Origin: Botrytis cinerea B05.10
Lineage: Eukaryota; Ascomycota; Leotiomycetes; Helotiales; Sclerotiniaceae
NCBI RefSeq assembly: GCF_000143535.2
Contig: NC_037316.1
Coordinates: forward strand, 558,001 to 622,000
Length of the DNA: 64,000 nucleotides
Direction: 5' to 3'
The notes under the pieces were generated by a model that worked only from the letters and a program-made list of their open reading frames with translations, made no database searches and was not told where the DNA came from. Below, piece after piece: positions 45,382 through 55,772 of this stretch. Position 1 is the first letter of the stretch. Each line of letters begins with the position of its first letter. Made by a program: the position numbers and the translations under genes.

Positions 45382-46718
45382 TGATCAACCAGGGTCCAAT
45401 GATGTTCACTATTTACAGAGTTCGAGAGCCCAGACACAAATAAACGAAACTTTGCCTAAACGATGGATGTTCGGAAATGAAGTTATCAATAAGACGTGAA
45501 TCCGAAGCCGTCCAGATTCACGTTGGAACAAGGCCAACGGCTTGGTGTAATGACGCAGTCAATAATGATATCGTCGGTCATCGCAGAAGATAATTGAGTA
45601 GCTCGTGTTCGAGTCTTGGGTATCCAATATCTTTTGATCCAGATCATGAGTTCGAGATTGAAAGCTAGATTATGAATTGGGATGGATTGAGTTTGGGATG
45701 ATGCCTTTCATCAGATGAGCTCGCACAAGCCACTGGCCAGAGAGTTCCAGAACCCATACAGTGTTATTCATAACCAAATATAATAATGATATTAGTAATA
45801 CCGAAATGGAAATTCTGTAGGGATATCACGCATCACTGTGATGATATTCGTACCAACATTTGTGAATTTATGGATGGAGGATTTTGTATGGTCAGGCAGT
45901 GACCATTAAGCCACTACATATTTTCATTGGCAGACACTATTCCTGGTTGAATATTTTCCAGGAGAAATATGAAGCCCACCACACAATGAATTCAAGATGT
46001 TTTTGTTACCATCCGGATTCAAATTTGACAATGAAGTGGTCCTTCAAGCTTCAAATAATTTGTCGGGACCTCGAAGCCTTGAAGGCCTGAAGTAAATTTT
46101 GTCGTCTACATTGAACTTCGACAAGCACATGCTGTCTCACGTCTAGATACTTTGTGAAAAGAATGACTTTTCACATTGCTAATCTATCATTTGGATGAAA
46201 GCTTCATTGCCAAAATGTATCATCGAGGATAGAATCTTCTATTTTAATTTCTTTGCCTTTGTATAGCACTGCGTGAAGAGTCTGAAGATTTACTGCGCTT
46301 TCATTGAGAAAAAATCAAGTCCGGCAATTATACCTCATACCAGAAAGCTTTACGGAAAGAACTAATTCTTGAATGGTGTATAACGTCTCCTTTCATAAAC
46401 GAAAGGAAGAGAAGAAGAATTTCAAGTTCGGAAATCTGGTAGGGTAAGAGGAATAGACGAAATCACGTTCTTTAGTTTCGAAACCCAGAAGCGGATAATC
46501 AAGTCGTCGTCGGCCCTTGGAATATTTACCAAGTCAGAGCTAGATAGTATGCCTCAGTGTTGAAGAGGTGGCAGGCGCAAACATCGTGCTTGCTATGTTA
46601 GGCAGGTAGGCAGGTAGGCACGATGCACTTCGAGTAAACAAGTATACTGTCACTTCATCATTCAAAACCTCCAGTTTCATACTTCAATTGTTCAACACAC
46701 AACCTAGCAATTAAAAAT
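45382..46718. other. Intergenic, with nested inverted repeats
   Basis: No gene is supported. Close behind the zinc-cluster gene, 45494-45543 holds overlapping inverted pairs (described under findings). A run of AGGCAGGTAGGCAGGTAGGCA lies near 46600-46620, 100 bp upstream of the next start codon. Confidence 0.5.
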
Positions 46719-48128
46719 ATGTTTTTCGGAAAAAGTACCGGGAAAAAGAAGGCTGGAGAATCCTCTAGTCAGAATGAGATCCCTAATATGGCCCAGTGCT
46801 TGGCTGCCAATCGAAGCAAACGCGACAACGAGCACATAAATGCAATGGTGTTTCAAGACGACTACTATCGGGATCGTATGCGAAATATGCAGGCCACCTA
46901 CAAAGTCAAGCTAGACAGTCTTCCCGGTCTAGGTTATGTTTCACGTATTAAACTGATCTGGGACCATGATCGTCTCTTGGGGACTTTCGAAATGGACGTT
47001 TTCAAAGGTTCTTTGCTTATTGATCCCGGTCCTAGCCAAGAGCACTTTAGGGCAGATATCGAATACTCAAAGTTTCACGAGGCACGAGCAAAAGATAAAG
47101 AATCGAGTGAAGAGTCTGGAGATGATAAGGATGACGCAGATGACGGAGATGATGAGATTGCTACTACTCGAGAGTATCGTTTCAAATGGCGTGGCATGAA
47201 TTCAAAGATACCACACAAAACCTTCAACTCATCCTTTACTGTCGGAAAGATTCGATTTGGTAACGGCAAGATTTGGGGACACTTCGAGGCAATGTCTGGT
47301 GTTGGGTTTCCAAGTGGCCGCTGTGAATTTCATGGCAAGATACCACATGGTCCTTGTCTTGTGGATATGACTATTCAACAGTTTATTGATAAATGGAATG
47401 GATATGCAGAAATTGAGGAGGATGAAGAACCACGATCTCCCACTCCAAGATCTACAATGGCAATGCCACAAAGTGAACGCGATGGTGCTGATTCAACACC
47501 CTCACCAAAGGGTGATACATTACAGGTCGAGGAATGGACAGAGGACGATCAAAAGAGTTTTGTCGAGATGATTACGGGTATTTATGATATCACCAGTAAG
47601 GAGATAGAAGAAGATTGGTCATCAAAGTCAAAGGGTCTGATGGTTCGTCTTCACGTAGACCAGCAACAAGGAAGAGTTCTAGGGTTTTTTGACATTGGCA
47701 TAGTTGAAGGCTTCTTCTGTTTGGATGATGAAATCAAAGACCTCGCACACAATGATTCAATGGGTTTCAAATGGCATGGAAAGGGAACATTCTCCGGGTC
47801 CTCCGAGAAAGGTACTGGTACGATAACCATTCGAGCACGAGGGGGAAGAACAGTAGAAGGTATCTTTTGTGGTATGCCTGATAAGAATGATGGTGAGATT
47901 GATTTCCGCGGTACAAAGCGAGTTCTGCCATTGGGAATTTCGGGTCGTGGTGCGGGCTATTATCGCGCGCAATGGGCGGATTATACACGTGCTAAGCTGG
48001 ATGTTCCACAGCAGATTGCTCACAAAGGACGATGGGGAGTCAGGCAAGAGCTTGCTAAGAGAGTGAGCTGGAATCGTTCTGCCGAATCTGCTAAAGAGAC
48101 TGGAGCACCAAAGAAAGGCTCTGGATGA
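46719..48128 (+). CDS. Protein of unknown function with an internally duplicated domain
   Basis: Single exon, 469 residues, ATG after an A-rich leader (aaaaatATG). I do not recognise the family. The protein shows a two-fold internal repeat. Copy 1 (about 60-208) has LLGTFEMDVFKGSLLID, then FKWRG (155-159), GKIWGHFEAMSGVG and EFHG. Copy 2 (about 286-399) has VLGFFDIGIVEGFFCLDD, then FKWHG (350-354), GRTVEGIFCGM and DFRG. Both copies keep the order strand-rich (F/M)(D/E)-G-(F/S)L-D, FKW-x-G, G-rich strand, (D/E)F-x-G, which suggests two similar beta folds. Copy 1 holds an acidic insert at 121-150, and a Ser/Pro/Glu linker separates the copies (231-275). No signal peptide or membrane segment is seen, so it is probably cytosolic or nuclear. 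The C-terminus is basic. Confidence 0.8.
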   Translation: MFFGKSTGKKKAGESSSQNEIPNMAQCLAANRSKRDNEHINAMVFQDDYYRDRMRNMQATYKVKLDSLPGLGYVSRIKLIWDHDRLLGTFEMDVFKGSLLIDPGPSQEHFRADIEYSKFHEARAKDKESSEESGDDKDDADDGDDEIATTREYRFKWRGMNSKIPHKTFNSSFTVGKIRFGNGKIWGHFEAMSGVGFPSGRCEFHGKIPHGPCLVDMTIQQFIDKWNGYAEIEEDEEPRSPTPRSTMAMPQSERDGADSTPSPKGDTLQVEEWTEDDQKSFVEMITGIYDITSKEIEEDWSSKSKGLMVRLHVDQQQGRVLGFFDIGIVEGFFCLDDEIKDLAHNDSMGFKWHGKGTFSGSSEKGTGTITIRARGGRTVEGIFCGMPDKNDGEIDFRGTKRVLPLGISGRGAGYYRAQWADYTRAKLDVPQQIAHKGRWGVRQELAKRVSWNRSAESAKETGAPKKGSG

Positions 48129-48790
48129 GGAACGGTTTATGGTAGTCTTATACTATTGTTACGAATCATACATCCGAGGGGATATGTTAGCATCAGTGAG
48201 ATTTTTAGATCTTCGTATGCCTAGATAGATGCATTAGATTAAAGTATTAGATGAGAAACGTCGGTCCGAATTATCTATGTATATTGTGTTTATTGTTCAT
48301 CATCTTGACTGTAGAATATCTATAGATTGAGACAGTCATTCAAATGATATGATGAGAGATCTTTCAAAATTGGAATCATTACAAGTCTTCCTTCAAGCAA
48401 ACTGAAATGTTGATGATATATGTTACCGTACACTTTCCGAATCATTAACACGTGCCGGACTCAACATAGAACCTTCGCACCCCTTACCTAGAGTCTGGAA
48501 TTGTTATAATCAAGTGATCTGGAATACTTGATGATAATCACAGACATACTCATTCATTCATTCATTCAGATTAGACTATGCAGTGTTGAAATAAATGGGG
48601 ATTGGAATGAATGACCGTGTTGCGATTCAAACATTTATATAAATATTTTTATATTATCAGTTGTTCTTGTTCTCGTTCTCGTGCAGAACGATGGGATTTT
48701 TAGTTGAGATTTTATATGCACGTGATCAGGATTTTTTTTTGTTTTTGAAGAAGGGGGGGTAATTCTGGAAACTTAGGGGTGGGATTTGAG

Positions 48791-48910
48791 AGGTTTGGTG
48801 TGATGGATGATAGGTGATGGATGATAGGTGATGGATGATGGAGGTTTGGTGTGATGGATGATAGGTGATGGATGATAGGTGATGGATGATGGAGGTTTGG
48901 TGTGATGGGT
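48791..48910. repeat. 51-bp minisatellite, two full copies and a partial third
   Basis: Units begin at 48791, 48842 and 48893, each opening with AGGTTTGGTGTGATGG. Within a unit, a 14-bp sub-repeat built on GTGATGGATGATAG is iterated, so the array is hierarchical. The two full copies look identical by eye. Confidence 0.9.
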
Positions 48911-48980
48911 GGATTGATAGAGAGGAATCTGTGGTGGTGTTTCGGGGTCTAGATCTAGATCTAGATGTAGACTTGGTGTC

Positions 48981-49005
48981 TGTGTGTGTGTGTGTGTGTG
49001 TGTGT
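48981..49005. repeat. Dinucleotide microsatellite (TG)n
   Basis: Uninterrupted TG run of about 12 units. Confidence 0.9.
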
Positions 49006-49372
49006 ATAGGAGGGGAAATGGTTCTCATGCTGAATGAATGAATACCCACCCTAATGAGGAATCGAGAGGGAAGGAAGGAGGAAGGACAGAAGGAAGCTCC
49101 ATGCTGCGAACTGCGAGCGGTGCACGCCCCGGGTAGGTTGTATACGGTGTCGCGAATTTTGATATGGCAGAAAGCGGAAAGATGAGTTCGTGATGGATAG
49201 AGAGAGTCTTGTTGGTTGAATGATGTTGATTGAGGTTAGGGGTGGAGAGGGGGTGTGGTATGGTATGTGTGATTGGTATCGGGTCAGCTCACTCACGTCA
49301 ATCGAGTCGTCTGCACCAATCGCACGCCCTTGTTATTTGTTTGTTACTTGGTGGGTTGTGGGTAAGGTAAGG

Positions 49373-49392
49373 TAACTAACTAACTAACTAAC
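49373..49392. repeat. Tetranucleotide microsatellite (TAAC)5
   Basis: Five perfect TAAC units. Confidence 0.85.
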
Positions 49393-49464
49393 TGTTGTGA
49401 ACTCACTCGGCTGGAGTTATGCTTATTGTTAGATGATGTCTATCGTATCTTATCGGTACGATCT

Positions 49465-49484
49465 GATTGATTGATTGATTGATT
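49465..49484. repeat. Tetranucleotide microsatellite (GATT)5
   Basis: Five perfect GATT units followed by a degenerate copy. Confidence 0.85.
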
Positions 49485-49700
49485 TATTGATTAGAGATGC
49501 TGTATTAAATGGTTTGTTTTATACTTGTTGTGTATGTGTATGTGTATGTGTATGTGAAGACGAAGCGGAAATTCTAGATCACGGAATGGAATGTACGAGT
49601 GGGAGATGCAGCATCTTCTGTGGCACCGTTGTGGATAGGAGTATGGGGATGGCGTGGCGTGGCTTGGCTTGCACGCAGGATGCACGTACGGTGGTGGATA

Positions 49701-49741
49701 GATGGAGGGATGGATGGAGGGATGGATGGATGGATGGATGG
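49701..49741. repeat. GGAT/GGAG microsatellite
   Basis: Imperfect GGAT tetranucleotide run with GGAG interruptions, ending in several perfect GGAT units. Confidence 0.8.
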
Positions 49742-50191
49742 TGTGAGTTGCGAAGATAGATGCATAGATGCATAGATGGAGCTTGGGATGCGTTTTGGGT
49801 GAGATGTATGGGATGGAGGGTGGGTGGATGAATTGCGTGTTTGGGTGCAGAGAATTCCATTTCCATTTTCATTTCTGATTGGGAGGAGTGAGAGTGAGAG
49901 TGATAGTGACAGTGACAGTGATTGGAGGTTGGATTGGGTGGGAAAATGATGATGGAAAAGTTATGGGGTTTGGGAGAAGTTGGAGTTGGAGTTGCTAGTA
50001 GGTAGGCTTAGCTTTTGACTACTGTAGATGCGTGGGTGGGTAGAGAGGGAGGTAGGTAGGTATCTGGGATTGCGCATGTGAGCTAAGAGGCGGACTGGTC
50101 TGTCGGGTTGTTACTATGTATATACACGACAGGCATCACACGAATGAATGGCTTTTTTTCTTTGGCTGGAGGGCGTTTGGGATGTTAGTTT

Positions 50192-50207
50192 GGGGGGGGG
50201 GGGGGGG
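50192..50207. repeat. Homopolymer G16
   Basis: Sixteen consecutive G on the + strand. Its exact length is prone to sequencing error. Confidence 0.85.
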
Positions 50208-50781
50208 AGGATTTTATTTAAAGAAAAACTCGTATTCGTTGGTTTCTGTCAGCATGAGCCATCTACTGGTAGGTTTGCGCGGCTGGGGATGGATGAGGAT
50301 GGCACGACGGGTGATAGATATGCTATGCAAGGCTTTGGAGAATGAAAGGAGAATAGTTGTAGTGGGTGGCAGTGGCAATGTGTATCGAATAGGTTTCTAG
50401 GCGGTAGTATCGCGATGATTTGATTCGAGATTACTGTACAGAGTGTGCGTGCGTGCGTGTGTGTATGTGTGTGTGTGTGGTAAAGAAAAGCGGAAGAGTG
50501 ACATGATCATATACTTTTACCTGAATCCGTGGTGGTATGTATTGCTGGGCAAGCGGGTACTGAATCCTGATACTCCGTGCATCATCTATTGGTGGCTCAC
50601 ATCACATCGAAATTGTTTGCTACCAAGTGCTCGAGCATATGATATGATATGATATCAATGCAGGGAATGTTGGATGGAATTGACATGATTCATCCAATCA
50701 AAATTGATTAATGCTGATGAAACATACGTAACCGATTAAAGGGGCAGTTGGCGCGTGTGTGTGTGTGTGGTGTTGTGTAGG

Positions 50782-50782
<1 letters not shown>

Positions 50783-50810
<28 letters not shown>
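50783..50810. repeat. Heptanucleotide repeat (AGTTGAG)4
   Basis: Four perfect AGTTGAG units just after a GTGTGTG run. Confidence 0.85.
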
Positions 50811-50813
<3 letters not shown>

Positions 50814-52474
50814 AGAAAGAGGAAAGAAGAAAGAAGAAACAAGAAAGATGAGGATAAGCAATCAGCTCATTTGTTCTCATTCACAAGTAAGTCGACACGG
50901 ATTATAAGATCAAAACATTAACCTTGGAACCCCCCTCCTCGCTTCAAATCACGAGAGGGTCGCCTGTGGGATTTTCTGATACATCCAACCTCCTGTGTAA
51001 AATTACTTGTAGTCGTTAGTTTCTCTAGTCGTTGCTCCGAGTTTCCAGGGAGCGATCGCAATGATGATGACATCAATTTGAAGGTTCGTAGGGATAGGAT
51101 AGGACCGCGACAACCTCGCTTCTTTTCTGTTCTCGTTGATCAACATGTGTGTGAGATTGGGAGGTGGGTAGGTGGGTAGGTGGGTTGATAGTTATTAGAT
51201 ATTATCGTTACAACTATGGGTTTGGAGATTATTCAGATTCAGATTCAGATTCAGATTTAGATTGAGATTGAGATTCACTTGACATGAATGACCATTGCAA
51301 TCTCCATACCTATCTAGGTCGTGCAGCACAATACTGTCATACCTGTCATAGCATAGTCTTGAATTTTAAATAGCTAAAGACTTGAGCTGTGACATCGTTA
51401 GCGCCACAGATACGGAGTAAAAGTGTCAGTATCAGCATCGGTATCATCTAACATCTAATTCAATATTTCCATTCGAGTGCCGTTGCCGTACATCACACAT
51501 GGGATTTCTGTATCTGTATATATACTCGGGACGTACCTGTGCATACCTCCTGTGTGTATATCTTCTCGATCCACCATGCTTCTAGCATAGCCTCCTATCA
51601 TTTTGATTGAACATGAAGAGTGCACTGAACGGCCAAGTATCACCTCAACACATTGCTTGATTTTATTGCCCTGCGTGTACATTATAACAAGACCAAGGGA
51701 GAGAGAAAAAAACCTGTTAAATAAACTTTAGAATCAACCCAGTCAAGCCAGTGATGTAGATGTATGCGCACTTTACCTTGAAGCCCGCTTATTACTACAC
51801 TATGCTAGCCCAGCCCCTCGACTAAAATGTCAAAGTAATAAACTTCTCGAACGGCCCACCAGTCCATATGTCTTCATCCACCAGTCCATCAGTCCATCAG
51901 TCCATGGCCTTCTCCACCCAATTCCAAGCCCAAACCCAAACCCAAACCCTCTCGACCCTCTCGACCCTCACTATCTTCTAGAGTTTCGCAAGCTTTCGTT
52001 CTAGCTACATTTCCGCTGGAAAGCCCACCAGGTGGTCGTAATATACGGAGTACATTCAATCCAATCCACTTTTGTATTTTCTTCCCTTTCATGCTTCATG
52101 CTTCATGCTTCATGCCGCACACTTCACATAGATTTTACAATTTATTCTTTTAATTGAAGGGCTGATTCAATATACAATACACTCTTGTGTGGTTCAAGAA
52201 AAAGGACTCGAGGAACCAGAACACCCTGCTTGCTTTTACCTCGAGGAACTTGGATCAACTTTGTCCCAAGAACAACATCTTCGCACACTCACTCACACAC
52301 ACACAATCTGGAGAAAACAAAACGAGACCATACTAATAAATAACTTATTTGCTGTTGTTGGCTTGACTCTCTGTCTACTTTATCCCAAGAACATCTTCCC
52401 GCTCGAATTCACGCAATCTCAACAAATAACTACGAAATAACTGCGAAAGCTGTCGGCGCGCACCATTCCTCTAC

Positions 52475-52531
52475 ATGAAATCTCAACAATATCCACGAAA
52501 CTTCTCTAAACCACTAATTTCTCAATTGTAA
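52475..52531 (+). promoter_or_regulatory. Upstream open reading frame in the NIPA leader
   Basis: An ATG-initiated 18-codon frame with its own stop, ending 126 bp before the main start codon in what should be the 5' leader. It is the last ATG before the main start and overlaps no known feature. Short upstream frames can lower translation of the main frame; its effect here is an inference. Confidence 0.35.
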
Positions 52532-52657
52532 AGGAATATCCCTATTCGATCTACCTCCTCCAATACCGAATAAATACAAGAATCTCTATTGAGCGACATA
52601 CAACAACCTCAAGTCTCCATATCCGTTCTAGGCGGATTTCCCGCCGACTTACCCTCC

Positions 52658-54778
52658 ATGATGGATCAAGCCGGGCATGCTCTCCTGGCTGCGAACCTCA
52701 TATATGCTAGAGCAAATACGACAAATGGCACAACCACTGCAGATGCGGACACGGAAGTTCGACCACCTATATATAAAGCAATTGGAATTTCATTGGCGGT
52801 GGCTTCGGGAGTATTCATCGGAATATCTTTTGTTTTGAAGAAGATTGGATTATTGAGAGCCAATGAGAAATACAATGAAGAAGCAGGAGAAGGATATGCG
52901 TACCTTAAGAATGCCTTGTGGTGGTCTGGTATGACTCTCATGATTCTTGGAGAAATTTGCAATTTTGTTGCATATGCATTTGTTGATGCAATTTTGGTCA
53001 CTCCGCTTGGCGCACTCAGTGTCGTCATTACCACTATCCTGTCCGCAATTTTCCTCAAGGAGCGACTGAGTATGGTCGGAAAAGTTGGATGTTTTCTCTG
53101 CATTGTTGGATCTGTGGTTATTGTCATGAATGCGCCAGCGGAAGCTTCGGCAGCGACCATTCAAGAAATGCAACATTTTGTGATTGCTCCAGGGTTTCTA
53201 AGTTACGCCGGCGTCATCATCATTGGATGTACCTTTCTTGGATTTTGGGCTGGGCCACGATACGGAAAGAAATCCATGCTTGTGTATTTGTCAATCTGCA
53301 GTTTGATTGGAGGACTTAGTGTTGTTGCGACACAAGGTTTGGGAGCTGCAATTGTTACTCAAATTGGTGGTACAAAACAGTACAATCAGTGGTTCTTATA
53401 CGTTTTATTCGTCTTCGTCGTCTGCACGCTTTTAACGGAGATCATATATTTAAACAAAGCACTTAACATTTACAATGCGGCATTGGTAACTCCTACATAT
53501 TATGTTATGTTTACGAGTTCTACCATTGTTACTTCAGCCATTTTATTTAGAGGATTCAAAGGAACTCCAACCTCTATAATTACGGTCGTCATGGGTTTCC
53601 TGGTTATTTGTTCTGGGGTCGTCCTTCTTCAACTATCGAAATCAGCCAAAGATGTTCCAGATGCTGCTATTTTCGCTGGTGACCTCGACCAAATGCGCAT
53701 TATTGCCGAACAAGAGCAACCAGAAACGGAGCCAAAGGCAGATGCCATTAGAGGAACAGCTGCCATTGTGAGAAAATTCTCTTCAGCTAGACACAAGATG
53801 GAAATGGAGGAAGCCAAGCGACTTCATGAAGAGTCTCACTTGCAGCCACTTGGTGAAGATGAAATTGTTGAATGGGATGGTCTCCGAAGACGTAGAACTA
53901 CGATTGGTTCGAACTACAGCGCGAGTATGAGATCTCGTGCTAATTCATCTGTTCCTCCTTTACCCGAAAACATGCAACATCCAACTCACAGAGCAACTCT
54001 TCCTAGAACACCTATTGCTCACCCACCTCTCGGTATGTCTCATTTCCCGGATCCAGAAGAAGACCGCGACGAAGAAGATCGCCCCGGTACTGGTCTTAGT
54101 TCTTCCATCTTTGGCACTATTCGCAACCGTGTAGCTCGTGGAAAATCTCTGTCTTCGGGCACAAATCCTGTTGTCAACCTACAAAGTCCTACCCGCCCCG
54201 TTCCCTTGACCGACATTCGTACCTACAGAGGTGGTGATGGCAATATTTACAAAAGCGAGAATAGCGATGAAGCTTACTATATTCATGATGATAACACTTC
54301 GGGTTTACCACCCGCTTTACGCGATCAGAAGACTGAGTACACTGGTTCGGGAGGTAGACATATTACTATTGCAGAAGATCTAGTCCGTCCGATCTCCAGA
54401 GCCAGTAATCTAGTTCCACCTACACCCCCACCTCACTCTGCCAAGAGACAATTTTCATTCCAGAATGTTTTCAGAAAGGGTGGAGGACCACAACATGCTG
54501 ACGGACCTCCACAAGAAGTCCGTTCACCTGATAGAAAACGTATGGGTTCTCGACATGGAAGTGACGAGATTGTTAAGGGTGCAACTGAAGAAGAAAGATT
54601 AGGACTCGTCAAAGGCGATACTAGAACACAAAGTCCATCTGGTACATCTAGTGCTCCATCATTCGAAGAAGAAGAAGAAGAATTAGAACCGTGGAGTTCT
54701 GAAATCAAGGGATATAGAAGAAATCGTTCTCCTCCCCGAAGAGATCCTGCGTTGGGAGAGAAAGGTTCGTTTCTCTAG
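52658..54778 (+). CDS. NIPA-type magnesium transporter family protein
   Basis: Multi-pass membrane protein of the NIPA family (PF05653), reported as Mg2+ transporters in animals and fungi. Single exon, 706 residues from the first in-frame ATG; the frame stays open upstream to a TTG at 52589 but without an ATG. The first 36 residues are probably lumenal or extracellular and carry possible N-glycosylation sites. About nine hydrophobic segments follow in residues 38-335. Family motifs include GISFVLKKIGL, the segment EICNFVAYAFVDAILVTPLG, LGALSVV, IFLKERLS, YLNKALNIYNAALVTP and the EMQHFVIAPGF loop. The long C-terminal tail (about residues 340-706) is hydrophilic and low complexity, with Arg/Ser/Pro/Glu-rich stretches, so it is probably cytosolic and disordered; tails like this are usual in filamentous fungi. 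Confidence 0.92.
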   Translation: MMDQAGHALLAANLIYARANTTNGTTTADADTEVRPPIYKAIGISLAVASGVFIGISFVLKKIGLLRANEKYNEEAGEGYAYLKNALWWSGMTLMILGEICNFVAYAFVDAILVTPLGALSVVITTILSAIFLKERLSMVGKVGCFLCIVGSVVIVMNAPAEASAATIQEMQHFVIAPGFLSYAGVIIIGCTFLGFWAGPRYGKKSMLVYLSICSLIGGLSVVATQGLGAAIVTQIGGTKQYNQWFLYVLFVFVVCTLLTEIIYLNKALNIYNAALVTPTYYVMFTSSTIVTSAILFRGFKGTPTSIITVVMGFLVICSGVVLLQLSKSAKDVPDAAIFAGDLDQMRIIAEQEQPETEPKADAIRGTAAIVRKFSSARHKMEMEEAKRLHEESHLQPLGEDEIVEWDGLRRRRTTIGSNYSASMRSRANSSVPPLPENMQHPTHRATLPRTPIAHPPLGMSHFPDPEEDRDEEDRPGTGLSSSIFGTIRNRVARGKSLSSGTNPVVNLQSPTRPVPLTDIRTYRGGDGNIYKSENSDEAYYIHDDNTSGLPPALRDQKTEYTGSGGRHITIAEDLVRPISRASNLVPPTPPPHSAKRQFSFQNVFRKGGGPQHADGPPQEVRSPDRKRMGSRHGSDEIVKGATEEERLGLVKGDTRTQSPSGTSSAPSFEEEEEELEPWSSEIKGYRRNRSPPRRDPALGEKGSFL

Positions 54779-55772
54779 GGAATACAAAGATGGAAATATG
54801 GGATATGATGGAATGATATGAATCATGTGGAGTTTTGGCGTTTGCGAATACCTAAGAAAGTTTTTCTTCCTGGCATTATTATTTGATTGGTTGACTGGAT
54901 GGGCGGGTGGATTATTATTACTGCAAGTGTATAATCACAAGCTTTGTATATTGAAGAAAAATGAAGTGGGACTTGCCTAGAAGGCAATTTGGATTATGGA
55001 AGGAGGATAGAAGATAAATGGAATTATTCGAGGAATTGACTTGGTGATGGAAGAAGGACCTAAGATACCTACCTAGAAACTATTATGGACTTGGTTGCAA
55101 TCGTACCTAGGGACCTCTTCTTACCTATGACTGATATCTATCTATTCATTGACGTACCTATGATGTGATGGAATTCTTTGAATTATATGTACATGTGTGA
55201 GTTTTGGGTGCATTGTGATGTCTTTGTATTTGTTTTTAATGCGAGAGACTCGCTTGCTTACTCGCTTGATTCTTGATCTACACTTTTGTGATGTCGCTCG
55301 AGAACACTGAGACTCAAGCATTGTTAGTGTACTTCTCAAAGCAAATTGAAAAACTCAATGGTTTCTATTATTTAAGTGTTCTTTGGACGTGTACGTATAT
55401 ATCTATGTATATAAGCTTATATATACAACCTTTGAGACTCATATTTTCTTCCCTGCCATTTAGTATCTATTGTAGTATCCTAGTTTAATATCATCGGTGC
55501 TTCTTAAGCTTGCATTCATTTTTGTGTCTGCTTTTGAATTCGTGCATATATGGGTGGCTATGGATAGATGATGGGATTTCTTCCGTTTGGTATAGAAAGT
55601 AATTTCACGTGAATTCTGATGCTAATAACTGTCTGGTCAATTAAATTGCTCGGCATCATTCTCTACTGGTCTCAATTTCCTGTTCCCCTCGCTTATTAAA
55701 ATACGACGAAAATTACATCACTCTCCTCCAACAGCCCATCCTCTCAACCTCGACCTCTTCCCTCCCCCCCAA
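54779..55772. other. Intergenic, AT-rich, no supported gene
   Basis: Convergent spacer between the NIPA gene and the minus-strand gene that ends at 55773. It carries ACCTACCTAGAAA-type motifs near 55068-55080. Only short frames are visible. Confidence 0.55.

Larger units (their letters stand above)
48129..52657. other. 4.5-kb intergenic region dense in short tandem repeats
   Basis: No gene is supported. From 48.7 to 50.5 kb the + strand is G-rich over C and built largely of short tandem repeats: the 51-bp minisatellite at 48791, TG, TAAC, GATT, GTATGT, GGAT/GGAG and GAGAGT runs, and a G16 run. From about 51.85 kb the composition flips to C-rich on the + strand (CAGTCCAT and CCCAAA copies, CATGCTT x3), forming the leader of the NIPA gene. 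Confidence 0.55.

Noticed and set aside
48791..48910. CRISPR-like repeat array
   Set aside because: The repeats are head-to-tail without unique spacers, and the organism is a eukaryote; it is a minisatellite.
52589..52657. Extension of the NIPA frame to a TTG codon
   Set aside because: No ATG in the extension; the first in-frame ATG at 52658 is the simplest start. Non-AUG initiation is mentioned as a possibility only.
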